A stretch of 64,000 nt of DNA from Hyphomonadaceae bacterium UKL13-1 (lineage in GTDB: Bacteria; Pseudomonadota; Alphaproteobacteria; Caulobacterales; Aquidulcibacteraceae): assembly GCA_001602435.1 (NCBI GenBank), contig CP012156.1, positions 2,066,001 through 2,130,000 of the forward strand, in the 5' to 3' direction. Within the stretch, counting starts at the first letter, position 1. Every line of letters starts with the position of its first letter. This document shows, piece by piece, positions 35,878 to 46,323 of this stretch. The translations under genes and the position numbers were made by a program. The notes under the pieces were generated by a model, which ran no database searches, was not told the origin of the DNA, and was given only the letters and a program-made list of their open reading frames with translations.

Positions 35878-38643
35878 ATGGTTGCCACGATTTCACGTCT
35901 TTCAAGTGCGGTAGCAGCGGCTACTTATTACAGCGCGGCGGGCGAATACTATGCCGAAGGAGGTCTTGCCCCCAGCCAGTGGCAAGGCAAAGGGGCCGAG
36001 GCTTTGGGGTTATCCGGCGAGGTTTCGCCGGAAGTTTTCAAGGCGGCTCTAGAAGGCAACTTGCCTGATGGCAGAGTTTTGGGCACGATCCGCAATGGAG
36101 AGCGCGAGCATGCCCCCGGCTGGGACATCACATTCAGTGCGCCTAAGTCTGTCTCAACGATTGCTTTAGTGTGTGGCGACGAGCGGCTAGTCACCGCCCA
36201 TGATGCAGCAGTCAAATCTACGTTGGAATTTGCAGAGGCCCATGTCGCTATGACGCGGATACGCGATGGCGAAAAGGTCAATGAAGTCAATCTTGGCAAC
36301 CTCTTAATCGCTACATTCCGCCACGAGACCAGCCGTGGTGATGACCCGACCTTGCACACGCATTCGATTATATTGAACGCTGTACGCGATGCTGATGGAA
36401 AATGGCGGTCGATTGAGAGCCGCGAGCTCTACAAGCTTCAAAAGACCTTAGGCGAAGTCTATCGGCAGAACCTTGCATTTAATGCCCTCAGCCTTGGTTA
36501 TAAGATTGAGATGGGCAAGGACTCGATGTTTGAGGTCGCGGGTGTGCCGGAGAAGGTCTTGGAGGCCTTCTCGACACGGTCGGCCCAGATCGAAGCCCGC
36601 TTGGCAGAGCGTGGCACCGATAGAGCTCATGCTTCAGCGGCTGAAAAGCAGATCGCCGCCTTGGACACCAGAGAAGCAAAATCAAATGCGGACAAGGGCA
36701 GTTTGATGGGTGAATGGCGTGAAACCGCCGATAGCCTAGGCTTTGATCAAGCAAGCCGAATGCGCTTGGTTCAAAACGCCAAGGATCGGGCGGCAGAGCC
36801 TCACTTTGTGGACCGCCTAAATGGCATCGCTGAGATCCGCGCCTTTGAGGCAGTGAAGTTTGCCGCAGCCAAGCTCAGCGAGCGCGAGGCCGTCATGACC
36901 GTGCCAAGCCTTGCCAAGGAAGCGGGTCGCTTTGTGTTGGGGCACGCTTCCCCGCTTCAGATTGGCAAGGCCATCGAGAAGGCCGTCGCAGAGGGCAATC
37001 TTGTCCCCAGAGCCCACACAAATCAGCGTGGGCTGGAAACCCAAGGCTTTACCACCCCAGCCAACATCGAAGCGGAAAAACAAATCCTGGCCCTCGAGAA
37101 AGCTGGCCGTGGCGCTATCGAGCCTATGCTTTCAAAGGCCGAGGCCGCAAAGCTTGTAGCCAAGGCAATCCTTCAAGCTGAAGACCGAGGCCAAAAGTGG
37201 AACGCGGGCCAGAAACGCGCCACCCTTGACCTTCTGACTTCGTCGAACAGGGTCGCAGCGGTTCAAGGATATGCAGGCACAGCCAAGACGACAACCGTTA
37301 TGGCAACGCTTTCCGAGGCCGCAAAGGCCCAAGGCTTTGACGTTCGCGCCTTTGCACCATCAGCCAGTGCGGCCCTCACCCTTGGCGATGCCTTGGACAC
37401 CAAAGGCTGGACGCTAGAACGGCATTTGCGAACCGAAGAAAAGAAGGTTCATCCAGAGCGAGGCGGCAAACAAGTCTGGCTTCTCGATGAAGCAAGTCTT
37501 GTCTCAGCCGTCGATATGGCCCGCCTACTGTCCGCCACCCAACGAGCAGAGGCGCGCCTAATCTTAGTCGGCGATGTCAAACAACTTGGATCGATTGGCG
37601 CTGGTGTCGCGTTCGCCCAGCTTCAAGGGGCTGGCATGCAAACTTCCGTGCTCGACAAGATCGTGCGCCAAACGAACGCTAAAACTCTTGAGGCCGTTGA
37701 AAGCGCCATTGCAGGGCAAGCCGCCAAAACCATCAAGGCCCTTGAGGCTGGAGGTGGCAAGCTAATCGAGAATGCCAGCACCCAAGACCGCTATCAGCTC
37801 TTGGCCAAAAGCTTTGCTGATTTGTCGCCTGCAGAGCGCGCAAAGACCCTCGTTCTTGATCCATCGAAAGTAGGTCGAGAACAGCTGACTTCCGCCATAA
37901 GGGCCGAGCTTCTGGCCCGAGGCGACCTTGGACGGGAGGTACTCGACTTCCCTGCCCTCGTCCCAAAGGACCTGACCAAAGCTGAACGAGCTCAGGCCAG
38001 CAGCTATCAAAAGGGCGATATCATCCTGTTTGCCAAATCAAAGCCGGATCAGAAGATTCTAGCCCGAACTGCCTATGAGGTGACCGGGGTGGATAACAAA
38101 GACGGGGTGGTTAGCGTGATTGGTGAGAATGGCACCCGACTGAAACTCGAACCCGCTTACTGGGGCCAAGCTGAAACCTTCACCCAAGCCCAAATGGATA
38201 TGCGGACCGGCGACCGCGTCGCTTTCACCCGTAATGACCAAGAGAAAGACCGCGTGAATGGCGGTAGCGGCACGATCACGTCAATCAACCGCAATTTAGG
38301 CCTCGCCACTTTCAGAGCTGATAATGGCACCGTTCATCAGCTAGAGCTTTATAAGGCCCGCGATCAGCATTTGCGCTTTGCTTGGGTCGATACCGTCTAT
38401 GCTGCCCAAGGCAAAACATCAGAGCGCGTCCTAATTCATGCCGAAAGCGGGCGAACAAACCTAGTCGACCAAAAGGCAATGTATGTCGCGATTAGTCGGG
38501 CTAAGTCCGAGGCCGTGGTAGTGACTGATAGCCGCGAAAAGCTGGTGCGAGGACTTGGGGAGAGGACGGGCGAGAAGCTCAGCGCAATCGGATTAAGCCC
38601 CGAGTTTAAAGGGGGACAGGCGCACGAAAGGTCACTTGCTTGA
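35878..38643 (+). CDS. MobF-family relaxase-helicase (TrwC/TraI-like)
   Basis: The 921-aa protein nicks oriT and unwinds the transferred strand. The N-terminal relaxase has the YY...YY tyrosine set (Y17, Y18, Y24, Y25) and the three-histidine metal site (H149; H160-T-H162 in DPTLHTHSIILN). The C-terminal RecD-like helicase has Walker A GYAGTAKTT (464-472, K470) and Walker B VWLLDEAS (D537, E538). It is shorter than F TraI and close to TrwC in size. It closes the mobilisation operon. Confidence 0.95.
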   Translation: MVATISRLSSAVAAATYYSAAGEYYAEGGLAPSQWQGKGAEALGLSGEVSPEVFKAALEGNLPDGRVLGTIRNGEREHAPGWDITFSAPKSVSTIALVCGDERLVTAHDAAVKSTLEFAEAHVAMTRIRDGEKVNEVNLGNLLIATFRHETSRGDDPTLHTHSIILNAVRDADGKWRSIESRELYKLQKTLGEVYRQNLAFNALSLGYKIEMGKDSMFEVAGVPEKVLEAFSTRSAQIEARLAERGTDRAHASAAEKQIAALDTREAKSNADKGSLMGEWRETADSLGFDQASRMRLVQNAKDRAAEPHFVDRLNGIAEIRAFEAVKFAAAKLSEREAVMTVPSLAKEAGRFVLGHASPLQIGKAIEKAVAEGNLVPRAHTNQRGLETQGFTTPANIEAEKQILALEKAGRGAIEPMLSKAEAAKLVAKAILQAEDRGQKWNAGQKRATLDLLTSSNRVAAVQGYAGTAKTTTVMATLSEAAKAQGFDVRAFAPSASAALTLGDALDTKGWTLERHLRTEEKKVHPERGGKQVWLLDEASLVSAVDMARLLSATQRAEARLILVGDVKQLGSIGAGVAFAQLQGAGMQTSVLDKIVRQTNAKTLEAVESAIAGQAAKTIKALEAGGGKLIENASTQDRYQLLAKSFADLSPAERAKTLVLDPSKVGREQLTSAIRAELLARGDLGREVLDFPALVPKDLTKAERAQASSYQKGDIILFAKSKPDQKILARTAYEVTGVDNKDGVVSVIGENGTRLKLEPAYWGQAETFTQAQMDMRTGDRVAFTRNDQEKDRVNGGSGTITSINRNLGLATFRADNGTVHQLELYKARDQHLRFAWVDTVYAAQGKTSERVLIHAESGRTNLVDQKAMYVAISRAKSEAVVVTDSREKLVRGLGERTGEKLSAIGLSPEFKGGQAHERSLA

Positions 38644-39204
38644 TGAGGTTTGCAAGTGACTAGGTCTTTACAGTTTGCCCTAGACTAGGCGAGCAACAGC
38701 TTGCCCGCGGGGATCTAGCAGATCACTGGCTGAGAGCGGTCTCCATCGGGCTGGGCCGGAGCCATTCTAACCAACGTCTAATGGCCCCTTCCCTTTTCGA
38801 CCTTGATGTGAAGTCAAGGAGACTTCGCTCTTCCCTCAACCCCATCGACCATGCGCCAATGGCACTGAAGTGCGTTCTTGCCCCTTGGAACCCAGACCAT
38901 ATCATGGTGGCCGAGCGGGCTTTCGCGCCCCTTTGGAAACCCACGACCGGCCCTATGCGGTTTGGATGAGCACAATAGTATTTGCCCATGGAGGCGATAC
39001 GAAAACAAACCCATGCCAAAAGCGGTCGTAAGTACTGCGCAGGTTGCCTCAATCCCTTGTGATAACTGTTTGAAATTCCTTGCCCAACCACCGAAACTAG
39101 GTAACAATAATGCCAACCTGAAGATGTGCATGTGCCAGAATTAGCATTAAGATAAGCGGCAGTTGCGTGGCATAAGTTTCAGGAAAAATTTGAAGGCTCG
39201 ATTG
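38644..39204. other. Non-coding gap between relaxase and restriction genes
   Basis: About 560 bp. Short frames on both strands (for example 38781-38969 + and 38723-39091 -) have no ribosome site or recognisable product. The promoter of the restriction operon should lie at the right end. I see no repeat or RNA gene. Confidence 0.5.
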
Positions 39205-42200
39205 ATGACAACCCCACTTCGCCAGTTACTGGACAAATACCGCAGCCTCGCACCGACAGAGAGGGATAAGGGCACTTATCTCGAGAAGTTATCCGTCGTC
39301 TTTTTGAGAACAGACGCGACGATGCAGGCACAATTCGAGGATGCTTGGCTTTATTCGGACTGGGCGAAACTTCAAGGTGTCGGCGGCAAAGATATCGGGA
39401 TTGATGTTGTTGCAAAGATCCACGATTCAAACCGCTTCTGCGCCGTGCAATGTAAATTCTATGCCGATGGAGCCGTAATCCAAAAAGCTGACACGGATAG
39501 CTTCTTTGCCAACGCAAACCAAGATTGCTTTGAGCGCACGATGTTCATCGATACGACGAACAAAAAATGGTCAAGCAACGCACTTGAACAAGCCGAAAAA
39601 CAAGAGAAGCCCTGCACGATTATAGGCATCTCTCAACTGGAAGCATCAAACATCGATTGGTCGAAATTTCACTGGGAAGACACTGTCGAAGTTTTTGCAA
39701 AAAAAGAACCAAGGCAACATCAGATCGATGCACTTGCAGCAGTCAAAAAAGGTCTAATTGAGGATGGCCTCGATCGGGGCAAGGTCATTATGGCCTGCGG
39801 CACTGGCAAGACCTATACGGCTTTACAATTCGCACAAGATCAAGATTTGGCGGGCGTTGGAAAGCGTGTCTTATTCTTAGTCCCTTCACTAGCCCTTATG
39901 AGCCAAACCATTCGCGAATGGCACAATGACGCTCTTGTGCCTTTGCGTTCGTTCGCCGTCTGCTCAGATAGCGAAGTTGGAAAGCGTCAGAACAGTGCAG
40001 AGGATATAGCCGAAAGCACACGCCTTGATCTCGAAATTCCCGCTACAACTGACTATGTCAAAATTGCAAGAGAAGCCAAGGCAGAAGCCGCCGATAGATT
40101 GACGGTGATTTTTTCAACCTACCAGTCAATCGAAACGATCTCCAAAGCACAAAATATCGATGGACTGGAAGAGTTTGATCTCATCATCTGTGACGAAGCC
40201 CATCGCACGACGGGTGCCAAACTGGACGATGAAGATGAAAGCGACTTCGTAAAAGTTCACGACGACTATTTCATCAAAGGCAAGAAGCGAATCTACATGA
40301 CGGCAACGCCGCGTGTTTATTCGTCAGAGGTCAAGAGCACCGCCAAAGAAGTCAATGCTACCGTCTATTCGATGGACGACGAAGACAAATTCGGGCGCGA
40401 TTTGTTTGTGCGCGGGTTTGGTTGGGCAGTCGAAAACAAACTTTTGACGGACTATAAAGTTCTTGTCCTTGCTATCGACGAAGGGGTTGTTTCCGCAAGC
40501 ATTCAGAACCGATTCAAAGAGTCTGAGCATGAACTAAAGCTCGATGACGCTACCAAGATTATCGGCTGTTACAAAGCACTAACAAAGTCCGGCATCAAGG
40601 ATGAACTTGGTAACGACCCGCACCCGATGACCCGTGCGCTTGCGTTCTGTAAGGATATTGCATCATCAAAAATGGTTGCAGGCGAATTTGCAAACGTCGT
40701 CAATGAGTATCTTGAGTCTGAATTAGGCTCAGATAGTTTGGCTGGCGTTGCGCGATTAGATTGCCAACTTAACCACGTTGACGGGACGATGGGCGCGAAG
40801 GAGCGCGGCAAATACCTTGATTGGTTGAAAGAAGATACCGAAGACAAATGCCGCATTCTTACGAATGCTAAATGCCTCTCCGAGGGCGTGGATGTTCCAG
40901 CCCTTGATGCGATCATGTTTATGCACCCGCGCAAAAGCCAAGTCGATGTGGTTCAGTCTGTTGGTCGCGTCATGCGTCGCGCGCCTGGAAAACAAATGGG
41001 CTATGTTATCATCCCGATTGGTATCCCCGCAGGTGTAGAGCCTGACAAAGCCCTCGATGATAACGCCCGCTACAAAGTCGTCTGGCAAATTCTCAACGCA
41101 CTTCGGAGTCACGACGAACGGCTAGAGGCGAAGTTAAACCAAGGCGCACTTGGCGAAGATATCTCAAGCCATATCGAAGTGATTGCAATTTCAAAGCAAT
41201 TACCAATCAAAGCCGAACCTAAAAAGAAATCTATGGACTTAGGTGGCGGCTCAGCAAAGGCCGACGATGATGAAGCCACATCAAAGCCCAAAGAGAAAAA
41301 GATCGAACAACTTTCGTTGCCTATGGACGAAATCACAAAGGCAATTTTGGCAAAGATAGTCAAAAAATGCGGCAACAGAACCTATTGGTCCGATTGGTCA
41401 ACCAAGCTTGCAAAGATCGCGGATGCTTATATCACCCGCATCACGGCCTTAGTGCAAAAGGATAATTCGCCAGAACAAAAAACCTTCAACGAATTCCTTG
41501 CTGAAATTCGCGACGATCTAAACGAAACAATCTCAAGAGATGACGCCATCGAAATGTTGGCGCAACACATGATCACCAAGCCTGTGTTTGATGCACTCTT
41601 TGAAGGCTATGATTTTGCCCATCGTAACCCAGTCTCAAGAGCGATGGAATCCGTTCTCGAAGTCCTGTTTGCCAATAATCTTGAGACTGAATCTAGCGAA
41701 CTGAATGGCTTTTATGAAAGTGTTCGCCGAAATGTCGCGGGCGTAAAAGACGGTAAGGTCAAGCAAGATATCATTCGCGAACTCTACGACAATTTCTTCA
41801 AGATCGGCTTCAAACGCCTTCAGCAAAAATTGGGAATTGTCTACACCCCCGTCGAAGTCGTGGATTTCATCATTCACTCTGTGAATGACGCGCTTCAAAA
41901 TGAATTTGGGCAAACCTTGGGTTCAAAGGGCGTGCATATCCTTGACCCCTTTACAGGCACGGGAACATTCATCACGCGCTTACTCCAAAGCGGATTGATC
42001 AAGCCAGAGGAGTTGGAGCACAAATTCAAAAATGAAATTCATGCCAACGAGATTGTTCTGCTTGCCTACTATATTGCGGCAATCAACATCGAGGCAGCAT
42101 ATCACAGCCTCCAAGGTGGCGACTATACGCCGTTCGAAGGGATATGTTTGACAGATACATTCCAGCTCTATGAGCAGGAAAAAGACATGATCTCCGAATT

Positions 42201-44076
42201 GATGACAGACAATTCTAGCCGCCGCACGCGGCAAAAGGAATTGGATATTCGTGTCATTATGGGCAACCCGCCATATTCAGCAGGCCAGAAAAGTGCAAAC
42301 GATGATGCAGCGAACATTGCCTATCCTAACCTTGATTTGCGGATTTCAGACACATATTCAAAGAAATCTAAAGCAGTATTACAAAAGGGTATCTACAATA
42401 GTTATGTAAGGGCGTTCCGGTGGGCAAGTGATAAAATTGGCGATTCTGGTGTGGTCGCCTTTGTAACGGGCGCTGGGTGGATTGACGGCAACTCAATGGA
42501 TGGAATGCGCGCAAGTCTACAGTCGGAATTTTCCAACTTATACATTGTTCATTTACGCGGTGATATTCGAAAGAATATGCTTACGAAAGGTAAGGCCGGC
42601 GAAGGAGAAAATGTATTCGAACAAGGTTCGATGTCTGGGATTTCAATCGCCATCCTTGTTAAAAATCCAAAGTCTGCACAACTAGGGAAGATTAACTTTT
42701 ACGATATTGGAAAAGATAAAAAGCGCAGCGAGAAACTGGAAATAGTCACCAAGCTTCACGGAATCACAAAAATTTCCGATAATGGAAGTTGGACAGACAT
42801 AGTTCCAAACCAATTTAATGATTGGTTGAATCAAAGAGATACAAGCTTTGATAGTTACGTCAGCATTGGCGACAAAAAGGATAGAAACTCCACTGTTTTG
42901 TTTGAGAATTTTACTCTGGGCATTTCGACTAACCGCGATCACTGGGTTTACAATTTCAGTAAAAGCAAACTCGTTGAAAACGTGCGAAGAACAATAGATT
43001 TTTACAATGGCGAATTGGCAAAGAATAGTGACATGACTCCTACGAGTTTTGAATCATCGTTTAATGCTGATAGCACCAAAATAAGTTGGACGAGGTCACT
43101 GAAGGCCGACTTCGTATCGAAGAAGAAGTTGAACTTTGAAGAAGGGTTTTTAATCACATCAAGTTACCGCCCGTTTCAGACGCAAAATCTATATTTTAGT
43201 AGGCGGCTCAACGAAATGGTTTTGCAGATTCCCAAATTGTTCCCTCAAACCGATGCCGAAAATCTAGTGATCTCACTAAACGGGATTGGCGACAGTGCGG
43301 GCTTTTCGACTTTGATGACTAAGTATTTGCCGAATCTTCACTTTATGCGTTCAAGTCAAAATTTTCCGCTCTACATTTACGAGTCACTTGAAGGCAGCAA
43401 CCTATTTGCTGGTTCCAGTGAATTCCACCGCCGTGAAGCTGTAACCGACGATGGGCTAAAACATTTTCAGGATGCCTATGCTGGCGAAGAGATCGTCAAG
43501 GAGGATATCTTCTACTATGTCTATGGTTTGCTTCATTCTGAAGACTATCGCAACCGCTTTGCCGATAACCTATCCAAGCAGTTACCACGTATCCCGTGCG
43601 TCAAGACCGCTTCTGGCTTTTGGGCGTTTGTGAATGCAGGCCGCGCGTTAGGTGAGATGCACGTAAATTTTGAAACCTACGCGCCATACCCCATAGAAAT
43701 TAAGCAGGGTAATCTCGACCTTGCTGTCATTGATGACCCCGTCCAATATTTCCGTGTAAAACAAATGAAATATGGAGGAAAAGTTGGCGATAGGGATAAA
43801 ACCCAAATCATCTATAATGATGACATCACGATCCAAAACATCCCTCTTGAGGCCTATGACTATGTTGTAAATGGCAAACCAGCTATCGATTGGGTGGTGG
43901 AACGCCAACGCGTCAAACCTGACAAAGACAGCGGCATAGTCAATGACGCCAACGACTACGCCAATGAAACCATGAACAACCCGCGTTACCCGCTCGAACT
44001 TCTCGCCCGCGTAATCAACATCTCGCTTGAGACGATGAAAATTGTGCGCAGCTTGCCAAAGCTGGAGATCGAATAA
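39205..44076 (+). CDS. Single-polypeptide type ISP restriction-modification enzyme
   Basis: One chain of 1623 aa combining all functions. An Mrr-like nuclease is N-terminal (D67 in GIDVV, Q82-C-K84). An SF2 helicase/translocase follows (ACGTGKT 197-203, DEAH 330-333, MTATPRVY). Then come a helical coupler, a gamma-type N6-adenine methyltransferase (LDPFTGTGTF 913-922; NPPY 1021-1024) and a C-terminal target-recognition region. This order and size match LlaGI/LlaBIII-type enzymes, which translocate on DNA and cut when two enzymes converge. The ATG at 39205 is preferred over an upstream GTG/TTG frame because GAAGG precedes it. The next gene starts at TAATG. Confidence 0.9.
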   Translation: MTTPLRQLLDKYRSLAPTERDKGTYLEKLSVVFLRTDATMQAQFEDAWLYSDWAKLQGVGGKDIGIDVVAKIHDSNRFCAVQCKFYADGAVIQKADTDSFFANANQDCFERTMFIDTTNKKWSSNALEQAEKQEKPCTIIGISQLEASNIDWSKFHWEDTVEVFAKKEPRQHQIDALAAVKKGLIEDGLDRGKVIMACGTGKTYTALQFAQDQDLAGVGKRVLFLVPSLALMSQTIREWHNDALVPLRSFAVCSDSEVGKRQNSAEDIAESTRLDLEIPATTDYVKIAREAKAEAADRLTVIFSTYQSIETISKAQNIDGLEEFDLIICDEAHRTTGAKLDDEDESDFVKVHDDYFIKGKKRIYMTATPRVYSSEVKSTAKEVNATVYSMDDEDKFGRDLFVRGFGWAVENKLLTDYKVLVLAIDEGVVSASIQNRFKESEHELKLDDATKIIGCYKALTKSGIKDELGNDPHPMTRALAFCKDIASSKMVAGEFANVVNEYLESELGSDSLAGVARLDCQLNHVDGTMGAKERGKYLDWLKEDTEDKCRILTNAKCLSEGVDVPALDAIMFMHPRKSQVDVVQSVGRVMRRAPGKQMGYVIIPIGIPAGVEPDKALDDNARYKVVWQILNALRSHDERLEAKLNQGALGEDISSHIEVIAISKQLPIKAEPKKKSMDLGGGSAKADDDEATSKPKEKKIEQLSLPMDEITKAILAKIVKKCGNRTYWSDWSTKLAKIADAYITRITALVQKDNSPEQKTFNEFLAEIRDDLNETISRDDAIEMLAQHMITKPVFDALFEGYDFAHRNPVSRAMESVLEVLFANNLETESSELNGFYESVRRNVAGVKDGKVKQDIIRELYDNFFKIGFKRLQQKLGIVYTPVEVVDFIIHSVNDALQNEFGQTLGSKGVHILDPFTGTGTFITRLLQSGLIKPEELEHKFKNEIHANEIVLLAYYIAAINIEAAYHSLQGGDYTPFEGICLTDTFQLYEQEKDMISELMTDNSSRRTRQKELDIRVIMGNPPYSAGQKSANDDAANIAYPNLDLRISDTYSKKSKAVLQKGIYNSYVRAFRWASDKIGDSGVVAFVTGAGWIDGNSMDGMRASLQSEFSNLYIVHLRGDIRKNMLTKGKAGEGENVFEQGSMSGISIAILVKNPKSAQLGKINFYDIGKDKKRSEKLEIVTKLHGITKISDNGSWTDIVPNQFNDWLNQRDTSFDSYVSIGDKKDRNSTVLFENFTLGISTNRDHWVYNFSKSKLVENVRRTIDFYNGELAKNSDMTPTSFESSFNADSTKISWTRSLKADFVSKKKLNFEEGFLITSSYRPFQTQNLYFSRRLNEMVLQIPKLFPQTDAENLVISLNGIGDSAGFSTLMTKYLPNLHFMRSSQNFPLYIYESLEGSNLFAGSSEFHRREAVTDDGLKHFQDAYAGEEIVKEDIFYYVYGLLHSEDYRNRFADNLSKQLPRIPCVKTASGFWAFVNAGRALGEMHVNFETYAPYPIEIKQGNLDLAVIDDPVQYFRVKQMKYGGKVGDRDKTQIIYNDDITIQNIPLEAYDYVVNGKPAIDWVVERQRVKPDKDSGIVNDANDYANETMNNPRYPLELLARVINISLETMKIVRSLPKLEIE

Positions 44077-44540
44077 TGGACGAACAGCGATTTGATGACG
44101 CCGTAGCGCGAATGCCCAAACTCTTTGACGAGCTCATGAGTTGTGACCTTCTTGAAATGACGGCGCAGAAAAGCTGGAAAAACTTACCTGCCGTTTATGT
44201 GTTCTACGGATCAAACAAGGCGCCTTGTCACACGGGTCGAACGCGAAACTTGCAAGGGCGCGTTAGAGCGCATGTTGCTAACAACCATAATTCAGCGTCA
44301 TTTGCATTCAAATGTGCTCGCCAAGCTTTGGATAAAAAGGCGACTTATCGGCCTGACGGTTCCCGTGCAGAGCTAATGAAAGACCCAACTTTCAAAGCCG
44401 AATTTGATCGCCAGCGTGACGCGATAAGACACATGAAGCTTCGCTTCATCAAAATTGAATGTCCAATAGAGCAACATCTCTTTGAGGTTTATGCGGCTTT
44501 GCGTTTGGGCACTTCGCTAACCGAATTCACAACGAGCTAG
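44076..44540 (+). CDS. GIY-YIG-like nuclease-family protein coupled to the type ISP gene
   Basis: The 154-aa protein resembles the GIY-YIG fold: AVYVFYGSN (39-47), CHTGRTRNLQGRVRAH (51-66), and a C-terminal Glu in IEQHLFEVYAAL (E132/E137). The usual YIG is HTG, so activity may be altered. Its ATG overlaps the methyltransferase-nuclease stop (TAATG), meaning strict co-expression with the restriction enzyme. It could be an accessory nuclease or a control factor; that is not decided. Confidence 0.7.
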   Translation: MDEQRFDDAVARMPKLFDELMSCDLLEMTAQKSWKNLPAVYVFYGSNKAPCHTGRTRNLQGRVRAHVANNHNSASFAFKCARQALDKKATYRPDGSRAELMKDPTFKAEFDRQRDAIRHMKLRFIKIECPIEQHLFEVYAALRLGTSLTEFTTS

Positions 44541-44643
44541 GATAGAGGCACGCCGTGGTTGAACTGATCACTATATGTCGCGAACTATCGCTCGCCTACA
44601 TAAAGGCACTGTCAGCAGGCCAACCCAACGCGGAGATCAAGCT

Positions 44644-46323
44644 ATGAAGCCAATTTCAATGATGGACTGGGACATCATCGAAGCGCGCGTATCCAAGGCA
44701 TGCGAGCGGCACCAGTTTAGAAGAAAGACGCTTGGATTCCTTGCCATCGTTATTGATCAGATATTCCCTGGCCATGACGACCAGTTGCAAGAGATTATGA
44801 CGGATGGTCCAGATGATCGGGGTGTCGACGCTATCCACATTGTTGAAGGGCCAAGTAGCGCTGAGGTCTTTATTTTTCAGTCCAAGTATCGGGAAAGTCT
44901 GGCGAATTGTCACAAGACGATAAACGATGCTGAAGTGTTAAAAGTCTCGCTCTTTCTGACCGAACTCTTCGACAAGGCAGATACTCTCGCGAGCAGTGGC
45001 AATTTTCGGCTACACGAAGCCGTTGGACGGATTTGGGAACTTCACGACAAGGGGAAAATCTGCCGCTATAGAGTGATATTTTGCTCGAATGGTGTAGGCT
45101 TTTCTACCACGGCCCAAGGGATCATCGACAGCGTAAAAGCATCGCATTCCTCGGTATTCTTCGAGTGCTATACTGGGCACGATGTCGTGCAAGCCATGGC
45201 CATTGAGGGGCGCGACTCCGAAGACGGCCAGCTTCAGGTGATCAGTAAAGAAATTTTGGAGCGATCCGATGGTGATATTCGTGGGGCTATTGCATCTGTC
45301 GATGCGCAGTCGTTTGTCGATCTTATAACCGCAGATGACGGCGAGACGATCAAGCGCCATCTGTTCGATGATAACTTGCGTGTCTTCTTGGGCGCGAAGG
45401 GTGGCTACAACCAATCTATTATTTCGACCGCTACATCCGGCGACAGCTATCTTTTCTGGTATCTGAACAACGGAGTGACGATCACCTGCAAAAGCTTTTC
45501 ATACAACAAGGGGCATACGAATCCGAAGCTTGTTTTCAAAGAGTTTCAGATCGTCAACGGTGCTCAAACATCGCATTCCCTTGTTGAGGCAGCGCGCACA
45601 AACCCAGAAGCGCTGGCCAATGTTGTCGTGATGGTTCGAATGTATGCGACCGATAGAGCGGATATCGCGGAAAGAGTGGCAGTCGCTACAAATAGCCAAG
45701 CCAGAATCCAAAGCCGCGATTTAATGTCAAACCATGACGCGCTGAAGAAGTTGGAACTCGCTTTCAAAGAGCGAGGCTACTTCTTCGAGCGTAAGAAAAA
45801 CATGCATTCTGACAAGCCCGAGAAAAAGAGAATCGATGCTCTGAAACTTGGCCAGATTATTCTGTCTTACGAACTAAGGGAACCAGATAAGGCAAAAACC
45901 GAGTCGGATTCGATTTTCGACTTTCGATTCCATCAAATTTTTAACATTAGCAGAAGCATTGATGAATTGATCAGGCTTTATCAGCTCTATGAAGTTATTG
46001 AAGAAAAGCGCGATGCCTATCAGGCCAATTTTGCATCGTCGCTGGAAAGTGATCATGAACACCAATACTTAATTTATGGTCATTGGTATGTGCTCTTCGC
46101 ATGTAAACTGCTTCATGTGAAATCTCAAAAAGCGCAACTACCGGTCGAGGAAGAAGCACGATCTTTGGTAGAGGAGGCAATCCGTAGGGTTGCAGTTGCA
46201 TGTAACCAACAAAAAGCTGTTGCACACTACCAAATGTTTCGAAGCTCGCGCACCAAAGAGCGTATTCTTGGAGAAATTAGCGATAAGCAGATCGATTTTT
46301 TTGAATTATTGGTTAATTCTTGA
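44644..46323 (+). CDS. AIPR-family abortive infection protein
   Basis: From the ATG at 44644 the protein is 559 aa. The family cores are FWYLNNGVTITCKSF and FQIVNGAQTSHSLV. The N-terminal region has a nuclease-like signature (D62 in RGVDAIHIV, Q79-S-K81 in FIFQSKY), consistent with an Mrr/PD-(D/E)xK effector. AIPR proteins are linked to phage abortive infection. It follows the type ISP/GIY-YIG pair by about 100 bp in the same direction, so it is part of one defence cluster. The base composition here looks more AT-rich than the core genome. Confidence 0.85.
   Translation: MKPISMMDWDIIEARVSKACERHQFRRKTLGFLAIVIDQIFPGHDDQLQEIMTDGPDDRGVDAIHIVEGPSSAEVFIFQSKYRESLANCHKTINDAEVLKVSLFLTELFDKADTLASSGNFRLHEAVGRIWELHDKGKICRYRVIFCSNGVGFSTTAQGIIDSVKASHSSVFFECYTGHDVVQAMAIEGRDSEDGQLQVISKEILERSDGDIRGAIASVDAQSFVDLITADDGETIKRHLFDDNLRVFLGAKGGYNQSIISTATSGDSYLFWYLNNGVTITCKSFSYNKGHTNPKLVFKEFQIVNGAQTSHSLVEAARTNPEALANVVVMVRMYATDRADIAERVAVATNSQARIQSRDLMSNHDALKKLELAFKERGYFFERKKNMHSDKPEKKRIDALKLGQIILSYELREPDKAKTESDSIFDFRFHQIFNISRSIDELIRLYQLYEVIEEKRDAYQANFASSLESDHEHQYLIYGHWYVLFACKLLHVKSQKAQLPVEEEARSLVEEAIRRVAVACNQQKAVAHYQMFRSSRTKERILGEISDKQIDFFELLVNS

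Noticed and set aside
38723..39091. Minus-strand 122-aa frame between relaxase and type ISP genes
   Set aside because: No recognised domain, no ribosome site, and poor protein-like composition; kept as non-coding.
44575..44643. N-terminal extension of the AIPR protein
   Set aside because: The ATG at 44644 has a GGAGA site nearby and the family-like part starts there.
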